Origin: Opitutales bacterium
GTDB lineage: Bacteria; Verrucomicrobiota; Verrucomicrobiia; Opitutales; Opitutaceae
Direction: 5' to 3'
Length of the DNA stretch: 46,038 nt
NCBI GenBank assembly: GCA_018700525.1
Contig: JABITN010000236.1
Coordinates: forward strand, 1-46,038
Under the pieces are notes generated by a model. That model ran no database searches. It was not told where the DNA came from and saw only the letters and a program-made list of their open reading frames with translations. Positions 1 to 7,822 of the stretch are shown here, one piece after another. The number at the start of each line of letters is the position of its first letter. Position 1 is the first letter of the stretch. The position numbers were made by a program, and so were the translations under genes.

Positions 1-442
1 CGAGAAAATAGATTCGAGTGTCGGGCAGATTGGTGCGGATTGTGGTGATAAGAGCCTCCGCAGACTCGCGGACCTGTGCCGGCGTGCTGCCTGCCCCCAT
101 GTCATTGCCGCCGGCATTGAAAAGGATAACTTTCGGAGCATAAGGGAGGATAATGCGATCCGCAAAGTGAAGTATTTCTGTAAGTCGGGCTCCGCCAAAT
201 CCACGGTTGATGATCCGATGTTTCGGAAAATACTCGTCAACGTCGGTCCAGCGGCGCGCATTCGAGCCGCCGACGAGCAGCACAGCACCACGGGGCGACG
301 GAGTCTTGGTATCGAGCGACTCAAAACCCTTAATCGTTTGTTCCCACTTCGCGACCCGAGGAGCAGCTTGCGCTCCCGGTTCGGCGGCAGGTAGCATGCT
401 GACAAATACGCTAGCGAGAATACAGTATAAAGGTTTCATCAT
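1..442 (-). CDS. SGNH/GDSL-type hydrolase, partial (N-terminal part only)
   Basis: The reading frame runs off the left edge, so only about the first 147 residues are present. It starts with two adjacent ATG codons (442 or 439) and a hydrophobic signal peptide (MMKPLYCILASVFVSMLPAA). The mature part shows the SGNH layout: a block I-like VGGSNARRW with the presumed serine nucleophile, then INRGFGGA, then block III FNAGGNDMG with the Gly-x-Asn-Asp oxyanion motif. The catalytic Asp-His block would lie outside the window. Such exported hydrolases usually remove acyl or acetyl groups from carbohydrates or lipids. The substrate cannot be told from the sequence. The family call is fairly secure; function is inferred from family only. 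Confidence 0.8.
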   Translation of the reverse strand, partial: MMKPLYCILASVFVSMLPAAEPGAQAAPRVAKWEQTIKGFESLDTKTPSPRGAVLLVGGSNARRWTDVDEYFPKHRIINRGFGGARLTEILHFADRIILPYAPKVILFNAGGNDMGAGSTPAQVRESAEALITTIRTNLPDTRIYFL

Positions 443-879
443 TTTCGTAATTCTTTTTTTCGAACGCTGAGGTTAGTGGCTGGATGATTCGCGAAGCGGA
501 CAAGCCAGTTAGTTATACCGACTTGTTAGATTGTCGACAGGAAATTCAATTGTACCGATTTGGTTCAGGTCGATACACCACCAAGCATACATGTTCCCCG
601 CAATAAGGAGCCCACAGTGGGTAAGTATAACTAAAACGAGGGTCTTTACAGCAAAAAGGAGTCTTCCCAGTCTCCAATAGAATTAGAGCCGATTTGCGCG
701 ATGATTCTAGCGGTTTTAGTTTGGCCGGAGAGTGAAACGATGTCGGGCGGGTTTTACTTAGGGGCGGCTATCGTGGTGGCGATGATTTTTATTAATGCGT
801 TGGTGTCGAAGCGTCGAGCGATTGTGTAGTGGATTGACTAAGACCCTCTGGACTCGCACGTTTTGTTGACACTTGGGCT
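443..879. other. 437-base intergenic stretch
   Basis: This stretch lies between the divergent SGNH hydrolase and aminotransferase genes and should hold both promoters. I see no clear sigma-70 pair. The only coding candidate is a very short membrane peptide frame at 701/740-829, listed separately. The two overlapping frames at 167-470 are the antisense shadow of the SGNH gene. Confidence 0.5.
740..829 (+). CDS. possible 29-residue single-pass membrane peptide
   Basis: An ATG at 740 opens a 29-residue frame ending in TAG at 829. A GGAGAG motif sits about 8 bases upstream, a good ribosome-binding spacing. An in-frame ATG at 701 would extend it to 42 residues. The peptide is one hydrophobic segment (LGAAIVVAMIFINALV) followed by a positive tail (SKRRAIV), the layout of a small single-pass membrane protein with a cytoplasmic C-terminus. 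I do not recognise a family, and chance is possible at this length. Confidence 0.35.
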   Translation: MSGGFYLGAAIVVAMIFINALVSKRRAIV

Positions 880-1824
880 ATGGGGCTAGAGCTTGTCGGG
901 ATGGCGAGAGGCACCCATGATAGCGTAGCGGACGATCGGAATGATTCGATCTTGATTTACGTTAACGGAAAAATGTTGCCGAGGGATGACGCGAAGATCT
1001 CCGTTTTCGACAGCGGCTATCTTGTGGGCGATGGCGTTTGGGAAGGTTTGCGAATGCATAGAGGAGTGTTTGTATTCTTGGAGGATCACTTGGATCGTTT
1101 ATTCGAAGGCGCGCGTATGATCTTCTTGGATATTGGAAAGAGCCGAGAAGAATTAAAGGCTGCCTTAGTGCAGACGGTTGAAGCAAATGGAATGAAGGAT
1201 GGGGCCCATGTGCGCTTGATGGTGACGCGTGGCAATAAGAAGACGCCTTCCCAGGATCCTCGATTGACGGTGACGCCGCCGAACATTGTCATTATCGCTG
1301 AATACAAAGCAGCGAATCCAGAAACGAAAAAAACAGGTGTTCGCTTGTTCACTTCGGCGATTCGCCGGGGTTCACCGGACTATTTGGATCCGCGGCTGAA
1401 TTGCCATAGCAAATTGCACGAGGTCATTGCTCTGACGCAGGCTTTTCATGCGGGGGCGGATGAGGCGTTGATGTTGGATATTCACGGGTTTGTATCCACT
1501 TGCAACGCGACGAATTTTTTTATCGTTCGCAAAGGCGAAGTGTGGACGTCGACGGGTAATTATTGCATGAACGGAATTACGCGAGCGAAGGTGATCGATG
1601 TGTGCGAAAAGAATGAGATCGTAGTACGGCAAAAAGACTTTTCGTTGTTGGATGTTTACGGTGCTGACGAAGCGTTCGTAACGGGAACATTTGGCGGATT
1701 GACGCCTGTATCGGAGATCGATCACCGAAAATTGCAGGGCGATTCGTTACCTGGATCAATGACGGCGCGACTCAGCGATTGGTACGATCTTGAGATTCGA
1801 AACGTCATCGCCTGCAATCCATAA
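880..1824 (+). CDS. class IV aminotransferase family protein (BCAT/D-AAT fold), atypical active site
   Basis: The 314-residue protein has the fold-type IV PLP aminotransferase outline: VNGKMLPRDDAKISVFDSG near residue 28, GVWEGLRM, the substrate-loop region VRLMVTRG at 111-118, and NATNFFIV at 209-216. Members transfer amino groups between branched-chain or D-amino acids and 2-oxo acids. By my hand alignment the PLP lysine position is N174 (in LNCHSKLHEVIA), with K178 four residues later, and the Glu that normally contacts the PLP ring nitrogen is T207. This is therefore a variant subfamily whose chemistry should not be assumed. The start may be ATG 880 or 901; the conserved part begins near residue 24. 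The stop overlaps the next start by one base (TAATG), so the two are probably translationally coupled. Confidence 0.8.
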   Translation: MGLELVGMARGTHDSVADDRNDSILIYVNGKMLPRDDAKISVFDSGYLVGDGVWEGLRMHRGVFVFLEDHLDRLFEGARMIFLDIGKSREELKAALVQTVEANGMKDGAHVRLMVTRGNKKTPSQDPRLTVTPPNIVIIAEYKAANPETKKTGVRLFTSAIRRGSPDYLDPRLNCHSKLHEVIALTQAFHAGADEALMLDIHGFVSTCNATNFFIVRKGEVWTSTGNYCMNGITRAKVIDVCEKNEIVVRQKDFSLLDVYGADEAFVTGTFGGLTPVSEIDHRKLQGDSLPGSMTARLSDWYDLEIRNVIACNP

Positions 1825-2558
1825 TGAGCGAGCAATCGCCTAAGCGCATTTCTGTCTGGTCGGGCCCCCGTAACGTTTCGACGGCTTTGATGTATTCGTT
1901 CGCTCAGCGGGCGGACACCAAGGTCTTTGATGAGCCTTTGTACGCCCACTATTTGTCATCGATTGCAGATCGGCCTGAACACCCAGGAGAGGGAGATATT
2001 TTGCGGGCCCAGGAGAATGTCGGAATACGCGTTGTCGATAGCATATTAATGGCGGATCAAGGAAAGCCGGTTCTGTTTTTCAAGAACATGGCACACCATC
2101 TCGTAGATTTGGACTGGGATTTCCTTGATGAAATGACCAATATTCTGCTGACTCGCCAGCCTAGAGACATGTTGCATTCCTATTCGAAGATGATACCGGA
2201 ATTCGGCCTCTCGGATACTGGCTACGATAAACTGAAGCAATTAGCAGATGCGATTGTAGCGAAAGGTCAGGAGCCGGTAGTGATCGACTCGAAGCGTTTG
2301 CTAGAGTCGCCGGAATCGATTTTACGGCAGTTGTGCGATCGGGTCGGCATCCAATTCGAGGAATCCATGTTGTCGTGGGAAGCTGGTCCGAAACCTGATG
2401 AAGGCGTTTGGGCTCCTCATTGGTATCACAATGCTCATCGATCGTCCGGTTTCGTTGCGTATAAGCCGAATACAGAGGAGTTCCCAGAGCGATTGCAGCC
2501 GCTTTTGGAGGAATGTCAGGAGCTCTACGATGAGTTGTTACCATTTGCTATTGAGTAG
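1824..2558 (+). CDS. sulfotransferase-like P-loop protein
   Basis: The 244-residue protein begins with a strand plus P-loop-like element, SVWSGPRNVSTALMYSF, resembling the 5'-phosphosulfate-binding loop of PAPS-dependent sulfotransferases. Further on, LLTRQPRDMLHSY resembles the 3'-phosphate-binding motif (R-x-P-R-D). The length suits a compact soluble sulfotransferase fold. It is coupled by a one-base overlap to the class IV aminotransferase, so both probably act in one process. I recall that plants have proteins joining a similar N-terminal P-loop domain to a class IV aminotransferase domain, which would support a real functional pair. The acceptor substrate is unknown, and true sulfotransferase activity is an inference. 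Confidence 0.7.
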   Translation: MSEQSPKRISVWSGPRNVSTALMYSFAQRADTKVFDEPLYAHYLSSIADRPEHPGEGDILRAQENVGIRVVDSILMADQGKPVLFFKNMAHHLVDLDWDFLDEMTNILLTRQPRDMLHSYSKMIPEFGLSDTGYDKLKQLADAIVAKGQEPVVIDSKRLLESPESILRQLCDRVGIQFEESMLSWEAGPKPDEGVWAPHWYHNAHRSSGFVAYKPNTEEFPERLQPLLEECQELYDELLPFAIE

Positions 2559-2585
2559 GTGGACCTGCCGTTCGGTACACGAAAA

Positions 2586-2613
2586 AGCCCGTTTCGCGTT
2601 AGCGAAACGGGCT
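2586..2613 (-). terminator. Rho-independent terminator for the small secreted protein gene
   Basis: A perfect 12-bp stem (AGCCCGTTTCGC paired with GCGAAACGGGCT) encloses a 4-base GTTA loop. Read on the minus strand the stem is followed by TTTTT, so it fits as terminator of the gene ending at 2648. It also lies 28 bases after the converging plus-strand gene and may stop transcription from both sides. Confidence 0.85.
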
Positions 2614-2647
2614 GGAAGGTTTATCGAAAGCTTTACCGCTTAGCAGT

Positions 2648-2968
2648 TCAGCCTTTCTTTTGCTTAACCGATGATGGGATTAGCATTAGTTTGCCGTCTT
2701 CTCTTTTGACGACTCCTGTAACGAGGAGATTCTCTGTTTTGCCTTTGCAGAAGAATTTGCCGTGCTCCATATTTTCGGTGAGCAGGTAAGTACGTACTTT
2801 TCCGCTCTTCTTGTTAGTCACTTGCAAGGCATTGGTGCATTTTTCGGTCTCGTTAAGAGAGCATTTAGCGCAAAGACCTGTGCCTGTTAGTTTAACGACT
2901 TTTTCTTCTGCAGCGTATAAAGAGAATGAGAGCGCGATGCTCGCGACGATAATCAGTAGCTTTTTCAT
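2648..2968 (-). CDS. small secreted cysteine-containing protein
   Basis: The 106-residue product has a clear signal peptide (MKKLLIIVASIALSFSLYAA) and a short mature domain. Its most marked feature is the segment GLCAKCSLNETEKCTNAL, with C-x2-C followed by a third Cys nine residues later. A fourth Cys occurs in KFFCKG. It resembles small exported proteins of PVC bacteria with a CAKC...C motif (DUF6370-like, from memory), and the rest suggests a small OB-like beta barrel. A metal-binding or structural role for the cysteines is plausible but unproven. It stands alone between divergent and convergent neighbours and has its own terminator. Confidence 0.7.
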   Translation of the reverse strand: MKKLLIIVASIALSFSLYAAEEKVVKLTGTGLCAKCSLNETEKCTNALQVTNKKSGKVRTYLLTENMEHGKFFCKGKTENLLVTGVVKREDGKLMLIPSSVKQKKG

Positions 2969-3151
2969 AACAACGTTTGGTTTAGGGGTGAATGACCGAC
3001 TATCGGTCTGCTAGAAACAAGAAACTAGGGGTTAGGTACCCGGGTGGCAAGATCGGAATCCGATGATGGTTTTTGGGTTTACTTGGCTTTTGACGTGGCT
3101 TCTATTGGAGAGTATCTTGTAATCCGGTTGTAATCCCAGGAATTAAAAAAC

Positions 3152-4267
3152 ATGAACCGTCTCAATCGAACATCTTCTCGTCGCGACTTCGTGACCCGCG
3201 TTTCAGCCGGAATCGGTGCATTTTCTCTCGTGAACGCCTTGCCTAGCCTCTCGGCCGCTTCGTCCGTTAATAAATCGAGTAAACTAGGCATCGCTTTCAT
3301 TGGGCTGGGGAACTACGCGACCAAGCAATTGGCTCCTGCCATGGAGCAGGCGGAGGATTGCTATTTGGCGGGAATCGTAACGGGCACTAAGGCAAAGGAA
3401 GCGGTTTGGAGGGAGAAGTACGGGATTAAGAAGGAAAATATCTATAACTACGAAAATTTCGATTTAATTGCTGCGAATGCGGATATAGACATCGTCTACG
3501 TCGTATTGCCGAATTCGATGCATGCTGAGTACACGATTCGAGCGGCAAAAGCGGGTAAGCATGTTATTTGCGAGAAGCCGATGGCTCTGACTGCGAAAGA
3601 GGGTCAAACAATGATCGATGCCTGCGAGAAGTACAATGTTCTACTTTCGATTGGCTATCGATTGCATTTCGATCCGAATACGCGCGAGATTATGAAAGTC
3701 GCGGCTGAGAAGCCGTATGGGAAGGCTCAATACGTACATTCGGAGGCTGCTTTCATTATGGGCGGCAACAAGGGGTGGCGCTTGAGTAAGGAGATGGCCG
3801 GGGGAGGAGCTATGATGGATATGGGAATATATAGTATCCAGGCGGCTCGTTACGCAACAGGGGAAGAGCCCATCGCCGTTCGGGCTCAGGAATACAAGAC
3901 TGACCAGGATAAATTCAAGGAGGTCGATGAGACCGTGACTTGGCAGATGGAATTTCCAGGCGGAGCCTATTCGAATTCGATGACTTCATACAACGCTCGG
4001 GCCAATCGACTGTATGTAAGTTACCAGAAAGGCGCGGCATTGTTAGAGCCAGCGACTAAGTATACGGGAATAAAGGGCAATATTCAGAAACGGGTACTCG
4101 AAGTTCAGCCAATTAACCAGCAGGCTCGCCAGATGGATGGGTTCGCTCAAAGCGTTAAGAGCGGCACGCCGTCGATCGTGCCTGGCGAAGAGGGGATGCG
4201 GGACATGAGAGTGATCGATGCGATCTATCGTTCGCTAGCCAATGGCGGTCGGCGCGAGTTGATTTAG
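3152..4267 (+). CDS. Tat-exported Gfo/Idh/MocA oxidoreductase (glucose-fructose oxidoreductase-like)
   Basis: The 371-residue protein starts with a twin-arginine signal (SSRRDFVTRVSAGIGAFSLV), so it probably folds with its nucleotide cofactor inside the cell and is exported to the periplasm. The Rossmann part shows GIAFIGLGNYA and the family motif CEKPMAL. After it comes SIGYRLHFDP, which resembles the region in Zymomonas glucose-fructose oxidoreductase. The second half holds GGGAMMDMGIYSIQAARY, containing the conserved substrate-side DxGxY pattern. It is expected to oxidise or reduce a sugar or polyol using tightly bound NAD(P). The exact sugar is unknown. The gene is monocistronic by appearance. 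Confidence 0.85.
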   Translation: MNRLNRTSSRRDFVTRVSAGIGAFSLVNALPSLSAASSVNKSSKLGIAFIGLGNYATKQLAPAMEQAEDCYLAGIVTGTKAKEAVWREKYGIKKENIYNYENFDLIAANADIDIVYVVLPNSMHAEYTIRAAKAGKHVICEKPMALTAKEGQTMIDACEKYNVLLSIGYRLHFDPNTREIMKVAAEKPYGKAQYVHSEAAFIMGGNKGWRLSKEMAGGGAMMDMGIYSIQAARYATGEEPIAVRAQEYKTDQDKFKEVDETVTWQMEFPGGAYSNSMTSYNARANRLYVSYQKGAALLEPATKYTGIKGNIQKRVLEVQPINQQARQMDGFAQSVKSGTPSIVPGEEGMRDMRVIDAIYRSLANGGRRELI

Positions 4268-4597
4268 GCGGGTTTTAATTGCAGAGGGTCAAGCGGTGGT
4301 TTCTCGGCATTCGCGATGTCTATTTGGGAGAGAAATTGGCCTGAAGTGGGTTGCAGTGCGGGAGAGTGAAAAATATCTCATTAGATGTTCTTATTTAGGA
4401 ATTGGTAGGGTCATTCTCTTTTCCTGGGGTATTTCCTGTGGTCGAGTAGGCGGGCTAATGAAATTGAAATTTCATTAAAATGAATCTGAATAGGAGCCAT
4501 TTTTGCTTCGTCTGAATGCCCGGAAAGCGCTTATATGGCATCTGGAGTCAGTTCTTTATGCGTCGCAGCGCTTAGAAATAAATCGAAAGGGAATGCT
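4268..4597. other. 330-base intergenic stretch
   Basis: This precedes the repeat-rich secreted protein gene. It contains one short perfect inverted repeat at 4457-4476 (AATGAAAT / ATTTCATT, 4-base loop), which could be an operator. A 60-codon frame at 4296-4478 has no recognisable features and I do not call it. No tRNA or clear terminator is visible. Confidence 0.4.
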
Positions 4598-7126
4598 ATG
4601 AAAAAATCATGCCAGGGGAATGAAGCAATGGGAATACTGAGGCTTGGGTCGTTATGCGTGATTTATGTTTTCTCGATTGTAGGGGAGTCCGCGCTATCGG
4701 CGGCTACACGCAGCCGCTCTCGGGTGCCGAGTTCGCCAGAAAGTAAATCGTCTTCATCTTCGAATATTCAGTCGACATCGAGACAGAGAAGTAGCGCTCC
4801 AAGCACGCCGTCTCCTTCTCGATCCGTCAGTCCAGCCCCTCGGACTTCGCGTTCGTCATCGCCTCCGCGTTCTGCTTCCCCATCTTCGTCACGCTCGTCG
4901 AGTCGTTCGCCAAGCGTTTCTCCTTCGCCTCGGTCATCTTCGTCTTCTTCATCGGGAAATTCCCGCAGTTCGTCTAGGTCGCAAGTTTCACCTTCCAGAA
5001 CTCCGAGTGCCTCGCTCCAGTCGAGCCGTCCATCGCATTCGCCCCCGAAGGTTTCGCCCTCCACAAGGTCATCTCGGACGCCTAGCGTTTCGTCGTCGCA
5101 AAGATCTTCGGCTCAGCCATCTTCTGGTTACTCTCGCTCGCGCTCTTCGTCTCCATCTTCTACACGATCGAGTTCTACTAGGCCTTCGGTTTCGCCTGTT
5201 CGTCCGAGCAGTACTCCTAGACAGGACGTTTCCACCTCTCGCAGTTCGTCTGGGTCGAGCAATGTAACTCGGTCGTCTGGTTCTGATTCTTCTAGAAGTT
5301 CGAGATCGTCTTCGACGATTCGTTCAAATAATAGTTCTTCAAGGCCAACCGTTTCTAGGCCCTCTTCAAGCGCGTCATTATCTCGGTCTCGGTCGTCTAG
5401 CCCAACGCCCCAAGCGACTCCGAGCCGCGCTCCAAACCGGCCTTCGGTATCGCCGAGTTTGAGTTCCAGGTCTTCAACGCGAGCCGTGTCCGAAAGCAGG
5501 CGATCTCGCGAAACGACGGTTCGTCCGGCACCTCAAACGAGGACTCCGAGTATCACCTTGGGCCAGGGGAGCGAATTGAAGAGTGGCATTTCTTTTTCGA
5601 GCAATCGGAATGTAGATACAAGGGGTATTAGTCGAGTGCGGACGCCGACATCGAATCGGCAAAATGGCGATCGATCGAATCCATTGGTTTTAGGCCCCAA
5701 AGATATCAGTGGAGAGGTTTCGAGTGCCGCCGGAATCTATGGAGAAAGTCGTACGCTTTCCCAGGATGTCTATCGCAACTCGCGAAGAGAGGTTAGCCAG
5801 CGTTCGACTGAGCGTCGCGAGAATGATCGAAATTCTGTGGTTGCGAGCGTAGCGAACAACCGTCCAGGCACTGGGAAGCGCATCGAGGCCCAAACGGCAA
5901 CGGTTGCGCCGCAAACGTCCACGATAGCTCCTCAGGTTGAGCATCGGTCGAAGCATGGGGAAAGTAGAGGTCCCGCTCGAATCGCTCATTTCGACGTGAG
6001 TCATAAGCACGTACATGGCCCTAGTTGCGGCCATCATAACTATAGCGGGCGGTGGCACGACTATCCGCGGTCTCATAGGCATGGCCCTAGCTGTGGGCAC
6101 CATTATTCAGGCGGTGCTTGGATTTCATTTTCGATTGGTCATAGGCATGGAGTAGGTTGCGGTCATTTCTACGAAGGTAGTCATTGGTTGTCGCATTTGG
6201 GCCATCACCACGTTCATGGAGTGAGTTGCGGTCATTATTACTACGATAGGCTCTGGTGGAATTATCCTCGTTTGCACTCTCATTTTAATGGATGTGGTCA
6301 TTATTACCATAACGATCGATGGCTGGATTTTCCGGTCGCTCACATTCATTCGTCAAGTTGCGGTCATTTGTATGATGGCTTGAGTTGGTATGCTCATGGC
6401 CATTCGGGGCATGTTCACGGGTCTAATTGCGGGCATTATTATTACGAACGGCGTTGGAATTCGTATCCGAGGAGGTACTACACGCGAAACCGTCACGAAA
6501 GCTTCTACTTTTTCGTGGATCTTGGTGACTATAGGCGTCGTAATGTTTCAACGCACGTTTACGAGCAGTCGCTTGATTATGGGAAGGAACCTGTGGATAT
6601 CTTCAATGATGAAGACGCCCTCAGTCGGGCCTACTCGGCATTCAATGCGGGAAAGTTTTACGAGTCGGTGATAGCGTTCAATCAAGCGATTGAGGAAGAT
6701 CCTGAAAATGGGGTTCTTTATATTGCTCGAGCTCAGGCGCAGGTAGCGATTAGGGATTACCGGTCGGCTTACGATGATTTGATCCTTGGCTTGGAAATGG
6801 TCCCGGAGTGGACCGAAGTCGAATTGAACTTAGCTGAGATTTACGGAAATCCTGATTGGTTTCAGGAGCATTACGATGAACTCAGCAATTGGGTCGGAGA
6901 GTATCCGAGAGACTATAAAGCGCATTTCGTTTTGGGTTACTTCCACTATTTTCGTCAGGATTACGATGCGGCTAAGAGCGAATTCGTTTACACGTTAGCG
7001 TGGGACGAATCGCATCTTCAAGCTAAGCAGTTAATGGAGTCTATTTTAGTTTTCGAAGCGGAAACGGAAGTCTTGGCGGCAGAGAATGAGGATTTGGAAA
7101 TCGCTCCGCCGGAGAAGGAGTTGTAG
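4598..7126 (+). CDS. secreted Ser/Arg-rich, His-Cys repeat and TPR protein
   Basis: I place the start at ATG 4598, where a signal peptide begins (MKKSCQGNEA, then a hydrophobic core to about residue 35) behind an AAAGGGA ribosome-binding-like sequence; an upstream ATG at 4535 is also in frame. The 842-residue product has three parts. Residues about 36-300 are low-complexity Ser, Arg, Pro and Thr, with dense RS and SS runs. Residues about 468-626 hold seven repeats of 21-24 residues with consensus HxHGxxCGHxYxxxxW. The C-terminal part (about 670-830) looks like tetratricopeptide repeats (AYSAFNAGKFYESVIAFNQA, then IARAQAQVAIRDYRSAYDDL). The His/Cys units look suited to metal binding; the TPRs suggest protein contact at the cell surface or in the periplasm. 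I know no characterised protein with this architecture, so the function is unknown. Confidence 0.85.
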   Translation: MKKSCQGNEAMGILRLGSLCVIYVFSIVGESALSAATRSRSRVPSSPESKSSSSSNIQSTSRQRSSAPSTPSPSRSVSPAPRTSRSSSPPRSASPSSSRSSSRSPSVSPSPRSSSSSSSGNSRSSSRSQVSPSRTPSASLQSSRPSHSPPKVSPSTRSSRTPSVSSSQRSSAQPSSGYSRSRSSSPSSTRSSSTRPSVSPVRPSSTPRQDVSTSRSSSGSSNVTRSSGSDSSRSSRSSSTIRSNNSSSRPTVSRPSSSASLSRSRSSSPTPQATPSRAPNRPSVSPSLSSRSSTRAVSESRRSRETTVRPAPQTRTPSITLGQGSELKSGISFSSNRNVDTRGISRVRTPTSNRQNGDRSNPLVLGPKDISGEVSSAAGIYGESRTLSQDVYRNSRREVSQRSTERRENDRNSVVASVANNRPGTGKRIEAQTATVAPQTSTIAPQVEHRSKHGESRGPARIAHFDVSHKHVHGPSCGHHNYSGRWHDYPRSHRHGPSCGHHYSGGAWISFSIGHRHGVGCGHFYEGSHWLSHLGHHHVHGVSCGHYYYDRLWWNYPRLHSHFNGCGHYYHNDRWLDFPVAHIHSSSCGHLYDGLSWYAHGHSGHVHGSNCGHYYYERRWNSYPRRYYTRNRHESFYFFVDLGDYRRRNVSTHVYEQSLDYGKEPVDIFNDEDALSRAYSAFNAGKFYESVIAFNQAIEEDPENGVLYIARAQAQVAIRDYRSAYDDLILGLEMVPEWTEVELNLAEIYGNPDWFQEHYDELSNWVGEYPRDYKAHFVLGYFHYFRQDYDAAKSEFVYTLAWDESHLQAKQLMESILVFEAETEVLAAENEDLEIAPPEKEL

Positions 7127-7150
7127 GGGGAAGGACAGCTCTGGGCATGA

Positions 7151-7182
7151 AAAAGCTGTGATTCGATTGAACCACAGCTTTT
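7151..7182. terminator. bidirectional terminator between converging genes
   Basis: Inverted arms AAAAGCTGTG and CACAGCTTTT surround a 12-base loop. It lies between the stop of the repeat protein (7126) and the end of the minus-strand EF-hand gene (7212). Both strands give U-rich 3' sides; the minus side has five consecutive T. Confidence 0.7.
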
Positions 7183-7211
7183 GGAAATTAGCGTTTTGGA
7201 GTTGCGAGAGC

Positions 7212-7661
7212 CTATGCGCCGCCTCCGCCGCGGGGTCCTCGTGGACCGCCTTGCCCACCAGCTCCACCTCGACCTCGGTTTCCGCCAGCTCCTTGAGCCA
7301 TTTTGCCGAATTCTTCTTTTGAAAGTTCGCCGCTTTCATCTGCGTCGGCCTGCTTGAAGACTACGGCCATGCGTTCTGTCATTTGCGCTTTCATAGCGGC
7401 TGGATCTCTTCCTCCGCCACGTTGCCCGCCGCCGCGTTGGGGGCCTTGTCCCCCTCGGCGAGACATTTGCTCTAATCGGCTATTGACGAGCTCTTCTAGG
7501 GTTACTCCGCCGCTTTTGTCTTTGTCGGCCAGGGCGAATTGATCGGGCCGTTCGCGGTTGCCACCTTGTCCGCGCTGCGGACGTTCAGCGTCTTGGGCGT
7601 TAAGGGTGGAGCTGTTGACCAAGGCTAGGGCTGATAAAAGCGCAATGGTTTGTATCTTCAT
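7212..7661 (-). CDS. secreted EF-hand protein with Gly/Arg-rich tail
   Basis: I start it at ATG 7661 because a signal peptide begins there (MKIQTIALLSALALVNSSTLNA), although the open frame extends upstream to 7790. The 149-residue product has two EF-hand calcium loops, DKDKSGGVTLEE and DADESGELSKEE, separated by a Gly/Arg/Gln-rich linker and followed by a Gly/Arg-rich tail. Calcium binding in the periplasm or outside the cell is the reasonable role. Such small EF-hand proteins are frequent in PVC bacteria, usually without known partners. The next gene on this strand lies about 160 bases upstream, so co-transcription is possible but not shown. Confidence 0.8.
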   Translation of the reverse strand: MKIQTIALLSALALVNSSTLNAQDAERPQRGQGGNRERPDQFALADKDKSGGVTLEELVNSRLEQMSRRGGQGPQRGGGQRGGGRDPAAMKAQMTERMAVVFKQADADESGELSKEEFGKMAQGAGGNRGRGGAGGQGGPRGPRGGGGA

Positions 7662-7822
7662 AGTGGTTCTTTCGTATCTTGGTTTTCGTGAGCAATCGTC
7701 CGCTTGGGGCAATGGCGTGTATTCTACTAACGCTAGGAACTCAGGTGGGGTTTCACCTTTATGTCCGAGGGCTTTCGGAGCGTTCCGCAATTTAAGAGAG
7801 TGTCGCGGGATACATCTTGCTG

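Noticed and set aside
167-470. Plus-strand frames of 75 and 87 residues
   Set aside because: They lie antisense to the SGNH hydrolase gene, which has clear motifs on the minus strand.
4296-4478. 60-residue frame in the gap before the repeat protein
   Set aside because: No signal, domain or ribosome-binding site; codon use looks random.
4768-5064. 98-residue acidic minus-strand frame
   Set aside because: It is the reverse reading of the Ser/Arg-rich DNA, giving Glu/Asp/Arg runs by composition.
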